Below are positions 9,147 to 17,703 of a stretch of DNA of 64,000 nt, piece by piece. The stretch is from Bradyrhizobium macuxiense (GTDB lineage: Bacteria > Pseudomonadota > Alphaproteobacteria > Rhizobiales > Xanthobacteraceae), in assembly GCF_007993935.1 (NCBI RefSeq), contig NZ_VITY01000003.1:248001-312000 (forward strand), written 5' to 3'. How positions within the stretch are numbered: the first letter of the stretch is position 1; each line of letters starts with the position of its first letter. Made by a program: the position numbers and the translations under genes. The notes below the pieces were generated by a model. It did not search any database and had not been told where the DNA came from. It worked only from the letters and a program-made list of their open reading frames with translations.

Positions 9147-10712
9147 ATGAGCCATGCCCCCCACGAGAGTTTTGAAGGCCAGCCGAATCCGGAGCGCCGC
9201 CGGCTCCTGAGCATCGCCCTTGCAGGCGTCGCCGGGGCGGTCCTGCCGGCAGTATCGAGCGCGGCCGCCGCGGGGCCGTCCGAAAAGGTCGATGTCGACG
9301 ACATTGCCTACCTGACGGCCGGCGAGGCGCTCGCGAGATTCAAAGCCAAGAAGCTGTCGCCGGTCGAACTGTTGCGGGCGCAGATCAAGCAGGTCGAAGC
9401 ATGGGAGCCGACGCTCAAGGCAACGACGTACACCTATTTCGACGAGGCGCTGGAACAGGCGCGGATTGCGGAGCGCAAGTACGTGCGCGGTGAACCGGTC
9501 CGCCCGCTGGAAGGCATCACCTGTGCCGTCAAGGACTATCACTCTGTCAAGGGCAAGATCACCACCTACGGCTCGCGGCTTTACAAGGATTTCGTTCCAG
9601 ACCAATCCGCGCCGACTGTGGAGCGCCTGCTTGCCGCCGGAGCGATCATGCATTGCCGCACGACGACGCCGGAATTCGCGCATTCAGGTGTGACGGCGTC
9701 CTTGCTTTGGGGCGTCACGCACAACCCGTGGAATCCTGCCTATACCCCCGGCGGCTCGACCGGCGGAGGCGGCGCGGCGCTGGCCGCCGGCTACACGACC
9801 TTGTCGGACGGCACGGATGGTGGCGGGTCTATTCGCATCCCGGCTGCGATGAACGGCGTGTTCGGCTACAAGCCGCCATGGGGACGCAACCCCAACGACC
9901 GCGAGCACCCGAATGAATGGCTGATCCACTACGGCGAACTGGCCCGCAGCGTCGGCGATTGCGGGCTGATGCAGAATGTCACTTCCGGCCAGCATCCGGC
10001 CGACATGTCGTCCCTGCGGGACAAGGTGGTCATTCCGCCGACCTTCGACGGCATCGCCGGCATGAGGATCGCGCTCTCGATGGACCTGGGCTATTTCGCG
10101 GTCGATCCGGAAGTCGAGAAGAACACACGCAATGCCGTGTCGGTGCTGCGTTCGCTCGGCGCCGTGGTCGATGAAGTCGACATCGGCTGGACCAAGGAAA
10201 TCGAAGAGACCTGGAACACAAGGTGGCAAGGCGTGTTCTACGCGCTCGCGGGCAGCCTTCTGACCAAGTCCCGCAACGACGTGGATCCGTACGTCATCAA
10301 GATTCTCGAAGAGGGCAAGAAGCTCGACGTCACGAAGTTCTACAACCTGAATACCGTGCGGCAGAAGATGTACGCATCCATGACCAAGCTGTTCGAGACC
10401 CACGACGCGCTGATCTGTCCGACGACCGCGACGACGAAGATCGTCGCAGGGCGCAGCAGCGAACAGCCGCTCACCATCAACGGGAAGTCGGTGAATCCCT
10501 TTATCGGCTGGTTCATGACGTATCCCTTCAACCTGGTCGGCACCCTCCCGGTGATGTCCGTGCCGACCGGTTTCGATGCCGAAACCAGCGTGCCCACCGG
10601 GATGCAGATTGTCGGTCCAGCCTATGACGACCTGAGGGTGTTCCGCATCGCGTCCGCGTTCGAAGGCGCGACGCATCCCTGGCAGCGTCGGCGACCGAAA
10701 CCGGCCGCCTGA
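9147..10712 (+). CDS. Amidase-signature hydrolase, Tat-exported
   Basis: A 521-residue amidase-signature enzyme, hydrolysing an amide or related bond. The catalytic triad is visible: K129 (CAVKD), cis-Ser S204 (PGGSTGGGG) and nucleophile S228 (GTDGGGSIRIP). The N-terminus has a twin-arginine stretch (ERRRLLSIALAGVAGAVL) followed by an Ala-rich cut site near residue 42, so it is probably sent to the periplasm by the Tat route. The glycine-rich loop reads STGGGG where many family members have SSGGS; the catalytic serine is kept. The start follows GGGAGACGAGACATC. The substrate cannot be deduced; GatA is unlikely because of the signal peptide and lone position. Confidence 0.9.
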   Translation: MSHAPHESFEGQPNPERRRLLSIALAGVAGAVLPAVSSAAAAGPSEKVDVDDIAYLTAGEALARFKAKKLSPVELLRAQIKQVEAWEPTLKATTYTYFDEALEQARIAERKYVRGEPVRPLEGITCAVKDYHSVKGKITTYGSRLYKDFVPDQSAPTVERLLAAGAIMHCRTTTPEFAHSGVTASLLWGVTHNPWNPAYTPGGSTGGGGAALAAGYTTLSDGTDGGGSIRIPAAMNGVFGYKPPWGRNPNDREHPNEWLIHYGELARSVGDCGLMQNVTSGQHPADMSSLRDKVVIPPTFDGIAGMRIALSMDLGYFAVDPEVEKNTRNAVSVLRSLGAVVDEVDIGWTKEIEETWNTRWQGVFYALAGSLLTKSRNDVDPYVIKILEEGKKLDVTKFYNLNTVRQKMYASMTKLFETHDALICPTTATTKIVAGRSSEQPLTINGKSVNPFIGWFMTYPFNLVGTLPVMSVPTGFDAETSVPTGMQIVGPAYDDLRVFRIASAFEGATHPWQRRRPKPAA

Positions 10713-10713
10713 A

Positions 10714-10808
10714 GCATGATCCGGAAAAGTGCGAAGCGGTTTTCCGAAAAGATCATGCGCAAACAATAACCTAAAGCGCGACGTTGATTCATCCTGATCG
10801 CGCTTTAG
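10714..10808. repeat. Composite double-palindrome repeat
   Basis: Two inverted repeats in tandem. The first (10714-10758) has arms GCATGATC/GATCATGC enclosing CGGAAAA/TTTTCCG. The second (10771-10808) has perfect 10-base arms CTAAAGCGCG/CGCGCTTTAG. Elements of this composite form recur in Bradyrhizobium intergenic DNA. Here it starts one base after the amidase stop codon and ends 63 bases before the LuxR-type gene. Confidence 0.8.
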
Positions 10809-10871
10809 CGTGGCTTGACACCCGCGGGCCGCAGGAGGACCATTACGGCCCATGATGAGAGATGGACCTTG

Positions 10872-11654
10872 ATGTCTCTCCCAGCAGCTCATGCACTTCC
10901 CAGCGCCGACCGCGAAGCTCTGATGGGACGCTTCGCGGCCGACCTCGAACAGGCTGATGACCTCGAGTCCGCGCTGGATGCGTTGCATCAAGCCCTGTCG
11001 GGCCTGGGTTTTTCCTCCTTCGCCTACGGCATGGCCGGCACGCCGAGAGCGCAAGACGGCAGCTTCACGTCACCCGTCGTGAAGACGCGAGCCTTTCCAA
11101 ATCGATGGGATCGGCACTGGAGCCACCTTTGCGATCCCTACTACCGGTTCTGCTTCACGACGACCTTGCCCCTCAAGTGGATCGACGTGCAAGAACACGA
11201 ACGCCTGAGCACCGGCGAGCGGGCGTGCGTGGACCACCTCAACGACAAGAACCTGCACTACGGAATCACGATTCCGATGCACATGCCGAACGGGTCATTT
11301 GCGTTCGTCAGCGCGATTTCGGAAAGCGCGACCAAGTACGAGACCGGTTCTTCACCGACGGTCGTCAATGGGCTGTTCGCATTGTGTCATCAATTCCAGA
11401 ACACCTCGCTCCGGAGATGGTTGTGGAACCAGGCCGCCGACACCAAGGCCTGGCTCAGCACGCGTGAGAAGGAGTGCCTGTCTCTCGCGGCGCAAGGGAA
11501 GACCTCGGATGACATTGCCCTGATCCTCGGTTTGTCCTGCGAGACCGTACGATCTCACATGAAGCGTGCAATCGCGCACCTCAACGCGTCGAACCGGCCG
11601 CATGCGATCGCGAAGGCGATCCAGCTTCGGCTCATAGACATGCCATTCGCCTAG
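10872..11654 (+). CDS. LuxR-family regulator with autoinducer-binding-like domain
   Basis: A 260-residue transcription factor. The C-terminal part (about residues 190-255, LSTREKECLSLAAQGKTSDD onward) is a LuxR helix-turn-helix. The N-terminal part resembles acyl-homoserine-lactone-binding domains: it keeps a Trp, the Asp-Pro pair (LCDPYY) and a later Trp (LKWIDV) at positions like those of TraR, but the tyrosine equivalent is a Trp and the spacing to Asp is shorter. No luxI-type synthase is adjacent, so it would be a solo receptor. ATG at 10872 is the first sensible start in frame; an upstream TTG lacks a ribosome site. Confidence 0.83.
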   Translation: MSLPAAHALPSADREALMGRFAADLEQADDLESALDALHQALSGLGFSSFAYGMAGTPRAQDGSFTSPVVKTRAFPNRWDRHWSHLCDPYYRFCFTTTLPLKWIDVQEHERLSTGERACVDHLNDKNLHYGITIPMHMPNGSFAFVSAISESATKYETGSSPTVVNGLFALCHQFQNTSLRRWLWNQAADTKAWLSTREKECLSLAAQGKTSDDIALILGLSCETVRSHMKRAIAHLNASNRPHAIAKAIQLRLIDMPFA

Positions 11655-11741
11655 AACGACTAGCTCAACTTGCGGCGGACTTGCACGCGCATGAGTGCGC
11701 CCATGCTCAGGCGCCATCCGTGGGAACATCACGCCACGAGA

Positions 11742-11763
11742 CCTTCCCCGCAAGCGGGGAAGG
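11742..11763. repeat. Short perfect hairpin
   Basis: CCTTCCCCGC and GCGGGGAAGG, 10-base arms around AA, between the convergent LuxR-type and flotillin genes. There is no T-run on either side. It resembles the arms of the longer repeat at 57346-57485. Confidence 0.6.
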
Positions 11764-11795
11764 TGGAGTGCATCTGCCGTCAGTGCGCGCTCACA

Positions 11796-13544
11796 TCATT
11801 GCGGCGTGGGCGCGAGCTGGCCGGTGATGGTGCCGACCAATGTGGCGGGCCGGGTGTCCTCGCCGTTTGCTGACGCCGGGGCGGCCTCGGCCTTGCGTTG
11901 CGCCAGCGCGCTGGTCAGGCTGGTCAGCGCGTCGGATCCTGCCGGGAAACCGGCCTCCGAGAGGATCTTGTCGATCATCGGCTTGAATGCCGAGACCGAC
12001 AGCAACTGCGCGGCGAGGCCGTCGCCGAGCCCGAGGCCGCCATTGCCATTGGCGTGGCCGTTGGCACCGCCGCGGCCAAGCATGCTGCCGGTGTCGAAGA
12101 TCCGGATGTCGGAGATCTTCTCGATCGGCTTCACCGCCTCGGCAAGCGCGCTCGGGATCACGTTGATCCGCGCGAGGTTGAGATCGTAGTCGATCATCTC
12201 GGCGCTCAGCTTGTTGCGCGCCTCCGCCTTCATCGTCGCGACCTCGGCCTCGGCCTGGCCGAGCGCCTTGACACCGGCGGCGCGGGTGGTGGCGGCGGCC
12301 GCGTCGGCCTTGGCGAGCACGTTGGTGGCTTCCGCCTTGTTGGCGGCGGCCTGGCGTTCCGCCTCGGCCATGACCGTGATCGGCATCGCGTCGGTCTCGG
12401 CCGCCTTGCGCGCCGCGATCACGTTGATGATCTTGTCGCGCTCGGCGATTTCGGTGGCGCGGGCGGTGGTGACCTTTTCCTCGGCCGCGATCGCAACCGC
12501 ACGCGCGGTCTCGGCGATGGTCTGGGCCTCCGACTGCTCCTTGCTCTTGGCCGCGACCGCGATCGCGCTTTCCTGGGCCACGATCTGAAGGTCGCGCTCC
12601 ATCTCGGTGTTGCGGCGCTTGACCGCGAGATCGGCCTCGATCTTGCGGGTGTCGCGGGCCTGGTTGGCCTCGGTCTGCTTGTTGGCGACCGCAAGCTCCT
12701 GCTGGATGCGGTATTCGGCCTCGTTCTGCAACGCGGTCTGCTCGACCTGCGCGGTCTGCGCGCGCATCGCCGCGGTCTTGTTGGCGATGTCGCGCTGCTG
12801 GGCCAGCTCGGCCTCGCGCTTGGTGCTCTCGATCGTCAGCGTGGTCTGCCGCGCCACCAGGTCCTGCTGGGCGATATTGACCTCGGTGGTGCGGACGATC
12901 TGGTTGCGCTCCTGCTCGCGCTCCTTGGTGATCTTGGTCAGCGTGGTGAGACCGTGCGCGTCGAAGAAATTGCTCGGGTTGAAGTGCTTGATGTCGCTCT
13001 GGTCGAGCTTGGTCAGCGACACCGATTCCAGCTCGAGGCCGTTGTTCTGGATGTCGGCGCCGACCGCGTCCTGCACCGCCTTGACGAAGGTCGCGCGCTG
13101 CTCCTGCAATTCCTCGAGGTTCATGGTCGCGGCGACCGAGCGCAGGCCGTCGACGAATTTTGCTTCCACCAGCTCGCGCAGCTCGGCCGCGTCATTGGTG
13201 CGGTTGCCGAGCGTCTGCGCGGCGAGGGCGATCGACGAGCTGTCCGGTTTGACGCGGAGGTAGAACTCGGCGCCGATGTCGACGCGCATGCGGTCCTTGG
13301 TGATCAGCGAGTCCGGGCCGCCGCGGGCCACCTCGAGCCGCAGCGTCTTCAGGTTCACCGCGGCAGTGGAATGGAAGATCGGCAGCACCAGCGAGCCGCC
13401 GTCGAGCACCACCTTCTGGCCGCCGAGGCCGGTGCGGACATAGGCCTCATCGCGCGTCGAGCGCTTGTAGAGCTTTGCGAACAGCAGACCGATAACGAGA
13501 ATGGCAAGGACGCCAATGACGACGGGTATAGCAAGTTCCCACAT
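11796..13544 (-). CDS. Flotillin-like SPFH-domain protein (YqiK type)
   Basis: A 582-residue membrane scaffold protein. One N-terminal membrane helix (residues about 4-25) is followed by an SPFH/band-7 domain (about 30-200) and then a long Ala/Glu/Lys/Gln-rich coiled coil (about 200-450, with AEAERQAAANKAEA-type repeats). The tail contains a Gly/Asn-rich linker (GRGGANGHANGNGG). Bacterial flotillins organise membrane microdomains and membrane fluidity. It is last in a three-gene operon; its start is 3 bases after the YqiJ-like stop, an arrangement like yqiJ-yqiK in E. coli. Family assignment is firm; the physiological role here is inferred from context. Confidence 0.92.
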   Translation of the reverse strand: MWELAIPVVIGVLAILVIGLLFAKLYKRSTRDEAYVRTGLGGQKVVLDGGSLVLPIFHSTAAVNLKTLRLEVARGGPDSLITKDRMRVDIGAEFYLRVKPDSSSIALAAQTLGNRTNDAAELRELVEAKFVDGLRSVAATMNLEELQEQRATFVKAVQDAVGADIQNNGLELESVSLTKLDQSDIKHFNPSNFFDAHGLTTLTKITKEREQERNQIVRTTEVNIAQQDLVARQTTLTIESTKREAELAQQRDIANKTAAMRAQTAQVEQTALQNEAEYRIQQELAVANKQTEANQARDTRKIEADLAVKRRNTEMERDLQIVAQESAIAVAAKSKEQSEAQTIAETARAVAIAAEEKVTTARATEIAERDKIINVIAARKAAETDAMPITVMAEAERQAAANKAEATNVLAKADAAAATTRAAGVKALGQAEAEVATMKAEARNKLSAEMIDYDLNLARINVIPSALAEAVKPIEKISDIRIFDTGSMLGRGGANGHANGNGGLGLGDGLAAQLLSVSAFKPMIDKILSEAGFPAGSDALTSLTSALAQRKAEAAPASANGEDTRPATLVGTITGQLAPTPQ

Positions 13545-13547
13545 GTG

Positions 13548-14210
13548 TTATGCCCTGTTGGAAGATTGTTGTTGTTCGACGAGGTCGGCTGGAGCGGCAA
13601 TCGCGATGAAGCCTTTGGCGTCGCGATCGACCAGCAGCACGCTGGCGCCGACCGGCAATGCCTCCGACTCCGCGCTGGCACGCGCCGACACGGTGTGCCA
13701 GTTTCCGAAGACATCCTTGAGACGAACCCGGCCGGGCAGGCCCTGATCGAGCGGGCCGACCGACACGGTTGCGACCTTGCCGACAAAGTCGCTCTCGTTG
13801 ACCGCATAGCTCTCGTCGCGCGGAATGATGCGGGCGAGGCCGCGGCTGCTGTTTCTGATCACGGGAATGCTGCCCGCGGCGGCAACCACCGCGGCAATGG
13901 AAACCGGGATGGCGGTGCCTGCGGCATGCGCCAGTCCCTGAAGCAGAAAGCCTCCGATCGAGAAGATGCCGAGTATCAGGATGATCAGGATCAGGAGGGG
14001 AAGCCGCCCGGCGTTGATCCAGAGAAACAGGCCACTGAGAGCATTGTGGCTCTCGGCCTCGACCGCGAACTCCTTGCCGATGAGTTCGCTGATCGAAAGT
14101 CCGACCATGGTGGTCAGCAGCTCGATACCGCCAAGTGCCACCATGATCGCAGCCGCGACCGCGAAGGGCCGTACGTCGGGGGCGAGCAGGATGTCGCCAA
14201 CTGCACTCAT
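13548..14210 (-). CDS. YqiJ/NfeD-like membrane protein with OB-fold domain
   Basis: A 220-residue membrane protein that normally partners an SPFH protein. Hydrophobic segments lie at about residues 15-38, 62-92 and 96-112. A soluble C-terminal beta-rich domain (about 130-205, FVGKVATVSVGPLDQGLPGR and the following NWHTVSARA) looks like the OB fold of NfeD/YqiJ proteins. Its start overlaps the preceding gene's stop (ATGA at 14207-14210), and the flotillin gene follows after 3 bases, so the three genes are probably translationally coupled. Confidence 0.85.
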   Translation of the reverse strand: MSAVGDILLAPDVRPFAVAAAIMVALGGIELLTTMVGLSISELIGKEFAVEAESHNALSGLFLWINAGRLPLLILIILILGIFSIGGFLLQGLAHAAGTAIPVSIAAVVAAAGSIPVIRNSSRGLARIIPRDESYAVNESDFVGKVATVSVGPLDQGLPGRVRLKDVFGNWHTVSARASAESEALPVGASVLLVDRDAKGFIAIAAPADLVEQQQSSNRA

Positions 14211-15337
14211 TTTTCTGACTTGATCCTTTCAAGCCGCGCCGCGATTTCCCTTTCGCGGTGCAGGCGATCGAGTTCGTCAAGCTCCTTGTCGCCGAGCACG
14301 CTGGAAGCGGGAACACCGGTGACCCGGGCGATCGCCGCCATGGCGCGTTCAGCACTCAATGTATTGGTCGTCGATGGGGCCCGGCTGGTTTCGTCCTTGG
14401 CCTCGCGGATCAGACTTTGTTCGAGATCGGCCAATCGCGCTTCCGCCTCGCGGCGCGCACCGAGCATGGCTTGCAGCGCCTTGGTCTGCTCATCGATTTC
14501 GAGCTCGATGAAATCCATCGCGCGTTCCAGCGCGATCACCTGCGACTCCAGATCGATTTGCCGCGCGACGCCGGCGCGCGCGAGATCCTCGCGACTTTCC
14601 GCAAGTGCGAGACGGATCTTCTCGTTGAGACCAGCCGTCTCGGTATCCAGTTCTTCGCGGCGCCGCTTCAAACGGAATTCTTCGGCGCGCGACTTGCCGA
14701 GCGCATAGCGCGCTTCGTCGGCGCCGGCGTCGATCTCGCGGATCGCCTGTTTGACCAGCGCCACCTTGTTGTTGTTCTCGACATTGTCGATGGTCTGGCT
14801 CGCGATGGCGGCAAGAAGCCGGCCCATGCGCGCAAGGATGCCTTCGTGAAGCATGGTCTTCTCCTCCGGTTGTGCTGATTTCGATTTGACGGCGATGTGG
14901 ATTTCGTAACCGCGTCCATCCGAGATCAAATGCGCCGGGAAGGGGCTTTCCCAGCCCGAGACATATCCCGGCACATCGAACGGCACCAAGACGCGTCCGC
15001 TGACAGTGCTAATGGTCAGTGAAGTTGGACCCTTGATCGCAAACAACTTGTCGTCGAGCGGTATCCGGCGGACGGCGACGCCTGCGACATAGTTGGCGCG
15101 ATCGCGCAGGCCGAGCGTGACCAGGCGCGCGGGCAGGCCGGTCTCCTTGCGGATTCGCTCGTAGGCCTGGGCGTGCAGCGAGACGAGGTTGGCGCCGACC
15201 GGCGCGACCTCGGCAAGGATCGCCATCATCCGGTCATAGGCCGCAAAGGTCGCCTCGATCGCCTCGATGCCCGAGGGGTCAGGGGCGAGGGCGTAGCGCA
15301 GCGTTGCGGTCGGCGTCTCGACGGGCAGCTTGATCAT
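14207..15337 (-). CDS. Fusion of TnpB-like N-terminal domain and PspA-like coiled coil
   Basis: A 376-residue protein in two parts. Residues about 10-155 follow, by eye, the order of conserved elements in the N-terminal region of IS605-family TnpB: LxPxP start, helical LHAQAYERIRKETGLPARLV, a beta part with TISTVSGRVLVPFDVPGY, and a strand DGRGYEIHIAV. No RuvC nuclease domain follows. Instead residues about 162-320 are charged helices like PspA/IM30 (MLHEGILARMGRLLAAIASQ, then VALVKQAIREIDAGADEARY). The C-terminal 50 residues are a short helical tail. It heads an operon with YqiJ-like and flotillin genes, so a role in envelope stress is likely. An internal ATG at 14854 with a strong ribosome site may give the PspA part alone. 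The PspA assignment is fairly sure; the TnpB link needs a profile search. Confidence 0.8.
   Translation of the reverse strand: MIKLPVETPTATLRYALAPDPSGIEAIEATFAAYDRMMAILAEVAPVGANLVSLHAQAYERIRKETGLPARLVTLGLRDRANYVAGVAVRRIPLDDKLFAIKGPTSLTISTVSGRVLVPFDVPGYVSGWESPFPAHLISDGRGYEIHIAVKSKSAQPEEKTMLHEGILARMGRLLAAIASQTIDNVENNNKVALVKQAIREIDAGADEARYALGKSRAEEFRLKRRREELDTETAGLNEKIRLALAESREDLARAGVARQIDLESQVIALERAMDFIELEIDEQTKALQAMLGARREAEARLADLEQSLIREAKDETSRAPSTTNTLSAERAMAAIARVTGVPASSVLGDKELDELDRLHREREIAARLERIKSEK
14852..14866 (-). promoter_or_regulatory. Strong internal ribosome binding site and alternative start inside the fusion gene
   Basis: On the minus strand GGAGGAGAAGACCATG precedes the in-frame Met codon 162 (ATG at 14854-14852). 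GGAGGAG is a near-ideal Shine-Dalgarno at normal spacing, and residue 162 is where PspA-family similarity begins. It could yield a 215-residue PspA-like protein without the TnpB-like domain. By contrast the outer start at 15337 has GAGGA only about 19 bases upstream. Confidence 0.6.
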
Positions 15338-15346
15338 GCATCTAAC

Positions 15347-15371
15347 GTAAAGTACTTCCTCAGTGCTTTAC
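15347..15371. promoter_or_regulatory. Palindromic operator candidate between the PspA-fusion operon and mntH
   Basis: GTAAAGTACT and AGTGCTTTAC, 10-base arms with one mismatch around TCCTC. It lies 10 bases upstream of the fusion-gene start and 88 bases upstream of mntH, so one regulator could affect both directions. It does not match the MntR or Fur boxes I know. Confidence 0.5.
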
Positions 15372-15458
15372 AAGATCGGCGGTCGGTATCATTTCCGTGA
15401 TCCCAGATGCAGTTGCAAATGAGTTGCAATAACGGGAGAGATCGGCCATCCTTGACCG

Positions 15459-16832
15459 ATGGATGCTCGGACTCCTGAAATGTCTTCCGTTTCCGTGCCC
15501 GACGCCGTGCCGGGCGGCTGGCGCGGCGATGCCGGACACGCGCGCAGCCTGCCCGAGGTGAATGCGACCGTCGCGGTGCCGAGCACGGGCGTGTGGTGGC
15601 GCCGGCTGCTGGCCTTCGCCGGCCCGGGCTATCTGGTCTCGGTCGGCTACATGGACCCCGGCAACTGGGCCACCGATCTCGCGGGCGGATCGAAGTTCGG
15701 CTACACGCTGCTGTCGGTCATCCTGCTCTCGAACCTGATGGCGATCCTGCTGCAGGCGCTCGCCGCACGGCTCGGCATCGCAACCGACCGCGATCTGGCG
15801 CAGGCCTGCCGCGCGACCTATTCGCGGCCGGTGAATCTGCTGCTGTGGCTCGCCTGCGAGGCCGCGATCATCGCCTGCGACCTCGCCGAGGTGATCGGCA
15901 CCGCGATCGCGCTGAAGCTGCTGTTCGGCATTCCGCTGATTGGCGGCGCGCTGCTGGCCGCGCTCGATGCGTTCCTGCTGCTGCTCCTGATGAACCGCGG
16001 CTTTCGCTTCCTCGAAGCCTTCGTAATCGCGCTCTTGATCGTCATCGCGGTCTGCTTCGTGGTCCAGATCGCGGCCGCCGCGCCGCCGGTTGCGGCCGTG
16101 ATCGGCGGCTTCATGCCGTCGCGCGAGATCGTCAGCAATCCGGAGATGCTGTACATCGCGATCGGCATCATCGGCGCCACGGTGATGCCGCATAACCTCT
16201 ATCTGCACTCGTCGATCGTGCAGACCCGCGCCTATCCGCGCACCGAGGAGGGGCGGCGGGACGCGATCAAATGGGCGACGACGGATTCCACCATCGCGCT
16301 GATGCTGGCGCTGTTCGTCAACGCCGCGATCCTGGTGCTGGCGGCCGCGACCTTCCACAAGAGCGGCCATGCCGACGTCGCCGAGATCGACCAGGCGTTC
16401 GAGCTGCTGTCGCCGCTGCTCGGCCTCGGCATTGCCTCGACGCTGTTTGCCGTGGCGCTGCTCGCCTCCGGCCTCAACTCGACGGTGACGGCGACGCTGG
16501 CCGGCCAGATCGTGATGCAGGGCTTTCTCGACCTCAAGCTGCCCGACTGGCTGCAGCGGTTGGTGACCCGCGGTATCGCGATCGTCCCGGTCATCGTGGT
16601 CGCGGCGCTCTATGGCGAGAGCGGCACCGCGCAGCTGTTGGTGTTCAGCCAGGTCGTGCTGTCGATGCAGTTGCCGTTCGCGGTGATCCCGCTGGTGCGC
16701 TTCGTGTCCGACAAGCGCAAGATGGGCGCGTTCGCGATTTCAATGCCGGTTGCGGTGGCGGCGTGGATCGTCGCCGGCCTGATCGTGATCCTGAACGTGA
16801 AGCTGCTGTTCGATACGCTGTTCGGGACCTAG
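15459..16832 (+). CDS. mntH: Nramp-family divalent metal ion:proton symporter
   Basis: Imports manganese (and other divalent metals such as iron) across the inner membrane. A 457-residue protein with about eleven helices. The metal-site motifs DPGN (residues 66-69) in the first helix and MPHN (243-246) in the sixth are intact, and the Met of the latter favours soft transition metals over calcium. The start at 15459 gives a soluble N-terminal tail of about 45 residues; ATG at 15480 is an alternative, and neither has a good ribosome site. It is divergent from the PspA/YqiJ/flotillin operon with a palindrome between. Confidence 0.92.
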   Translation: MDARTPEMSSVSVPDAVPGGWRGDAGHARSLPEVNATVAVPSTGVWWRRLLAFAGPGYLVSVGYMDPGNWATDLAGGSKFGYTLLSVILLSNLMAILLQALAARLGIATDRDLAQACRATYSRPVNLLLWLACEAAIIACDLAEVIGTAIALKLLFGIPLIGGALLAALDAFLLLLLMNRGFRFLEAFVIALLIVIAVCFVVQIAAAAPPVAAVIGGFMPSREIVSNPEMLYIAIGIIGATVMPHNLYLHSSIVQTRAYPRTEEGRRDAIKWATTDSTIALMLALFVNAAILVLAAATFHKSGHADVAEIDQAFELLSPLLGLGIASTLFAVALLASGLNSTVTATLAGQIVMQGFLDLKLPDWLQRLVTRGIAIVPVIVVAALYGESGTAQLLVFSQVVLSMQLPFAVIPLVRFVSDKRKMGAFAISMPVAVAAWIVAGLIVILNVKLLFDTLFGT

Positions 16833-16840
16833 CGCGAACG

Positions 16841-17617
16841 CTAATCTTGTGGCTCGGCCAATCCCTCGCCGGTAGCATCGACGCGCAGCCAGCCCGACGG
16901 CGCGAGCCGCTGCTGCGGCAGGAAGCGGCCCTTGTAGTCCATCTTCTTGGAGCCCTCGATCCAGTAGCCGAGATAGACGTAAGGCAGGCCCTGCCGGCGG
17001 GCGCGGGCGATGTGGTCGAGGATCATGAAGGTGCCGAGCGAGCGCGCCTCCAGCCCGGGCTCGAAGAACGAATAGACCATCGACAGCCCGTCGCTGAGCA
17101 CGTCGGTCAGCGCCACTGCCATCAGCTCGTCGCCGCGGCCGGTGATGGCGCTGTCGGCATTGCGCTTGCGATACTCGATGATCCGGGTCTCGACATGGCT
17201 GTCCTCGACCATCATCGCGTAGTCCAGCACGGTCATGTCGGCCATGCCGCCGTTGCGGTGGCGGCGGTCGAGATAGGCCCGGAACACCGAATATTGCTCC
17301 GAGGTCGGCACCGCGGTGCGCTGCTCGCCGATGATGTCGGCGTTGCGGGCCAGGACCTTGCGGAAGTTGCGGGAGGGGCGGAATTCGTTGGCGATGACCC
17401 GGACCGAGACGCAGGCCCGGCACTGGTCGCAGGCCGGGCGGTAGGCGATCGACTGGCTGCGCCGGAAGCCGCCATGGGTCAGCAAGTCGTTGAGATCGCC
17501 CGCTTTGTCGCCGACCAGGTGCGTGAAAACCTTCCGCTCGTGCCGGCCCGGCAGATAGGGGCAGGGTGAGGGCGCCGTCAGGTAGAACTGGGGGGTGTCA
17601 CGCGAGTGCTGGGTCAC
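16841..17617 (-). CDS. bpt: Aspartate/glutamate leucyl-tRNA-protein transferase
   Basis: Transfers leucine from Leu-tRNA to proteins with N-terminal Asp or Glu, feeding them to the ClpS/ClpAP N-degron route. It belongs to the bacterial ATE-homologue (Bpt) family at the usual length (258 residues). The conserved Cys-rich segment [13 protein letters not shown] lies at residues about 62-74, and the C-terminal region has [20 protein letters not shown], diagnostic of this group. It is convergent with mntH (8 bases between stops). The enzyme is cytosolic. Substrate specificity is known for the family, not shown here. Confidence 0.93.
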   Translation of the reverse strand: MTQHSRDTPQFYLTAPSPCPYLPGRHERKVFTHLVGDKAGDLNDLLTHGGFRRSQSIAYRPACDQCRACVSVRVIANEFRPSRNFRKVLARNADIIGEQRTAVPTSEQYSVFRAYLDRRHRNGGMADMTVLDYAMMVEDSHVETRIIEYRKRNADSAITGRGDELMAVALTDVLSDGLSMVYSFFEPGLEARSLGTFMILDHIARARRQGLPYVYLGYWIEGSKKMDYKGRFLPQQRLAPSGWLRVDATGEGLAEPQD

Positions 17618-17703
17618 GTCTGATCGTCGGGCTCCACAAACAATACAGGCAGCCGAGTTAGCATCGCCCCCCGGAGGCTAACGGTCAATTGGTTTAGGCG
17701 GGC

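Noticed and set aside
11898..14708. Very long open frame (936 codons) on the plus strand opposite the flotillin and YqiJ genes
   Set aside because: Translation is low-complexity Arg/Gly/Leu/Asp-rich with no recognisable domain; it is a by-product of the GC-rich coiled-coil gene on the other strand.
14207..15337. An intact TnpB nuclease or a transposon at this locus
   Set aside because: No RuvC motifs, no TnpA gene and no transposon ends are visible; only the N-terminal part resembles TnpB.
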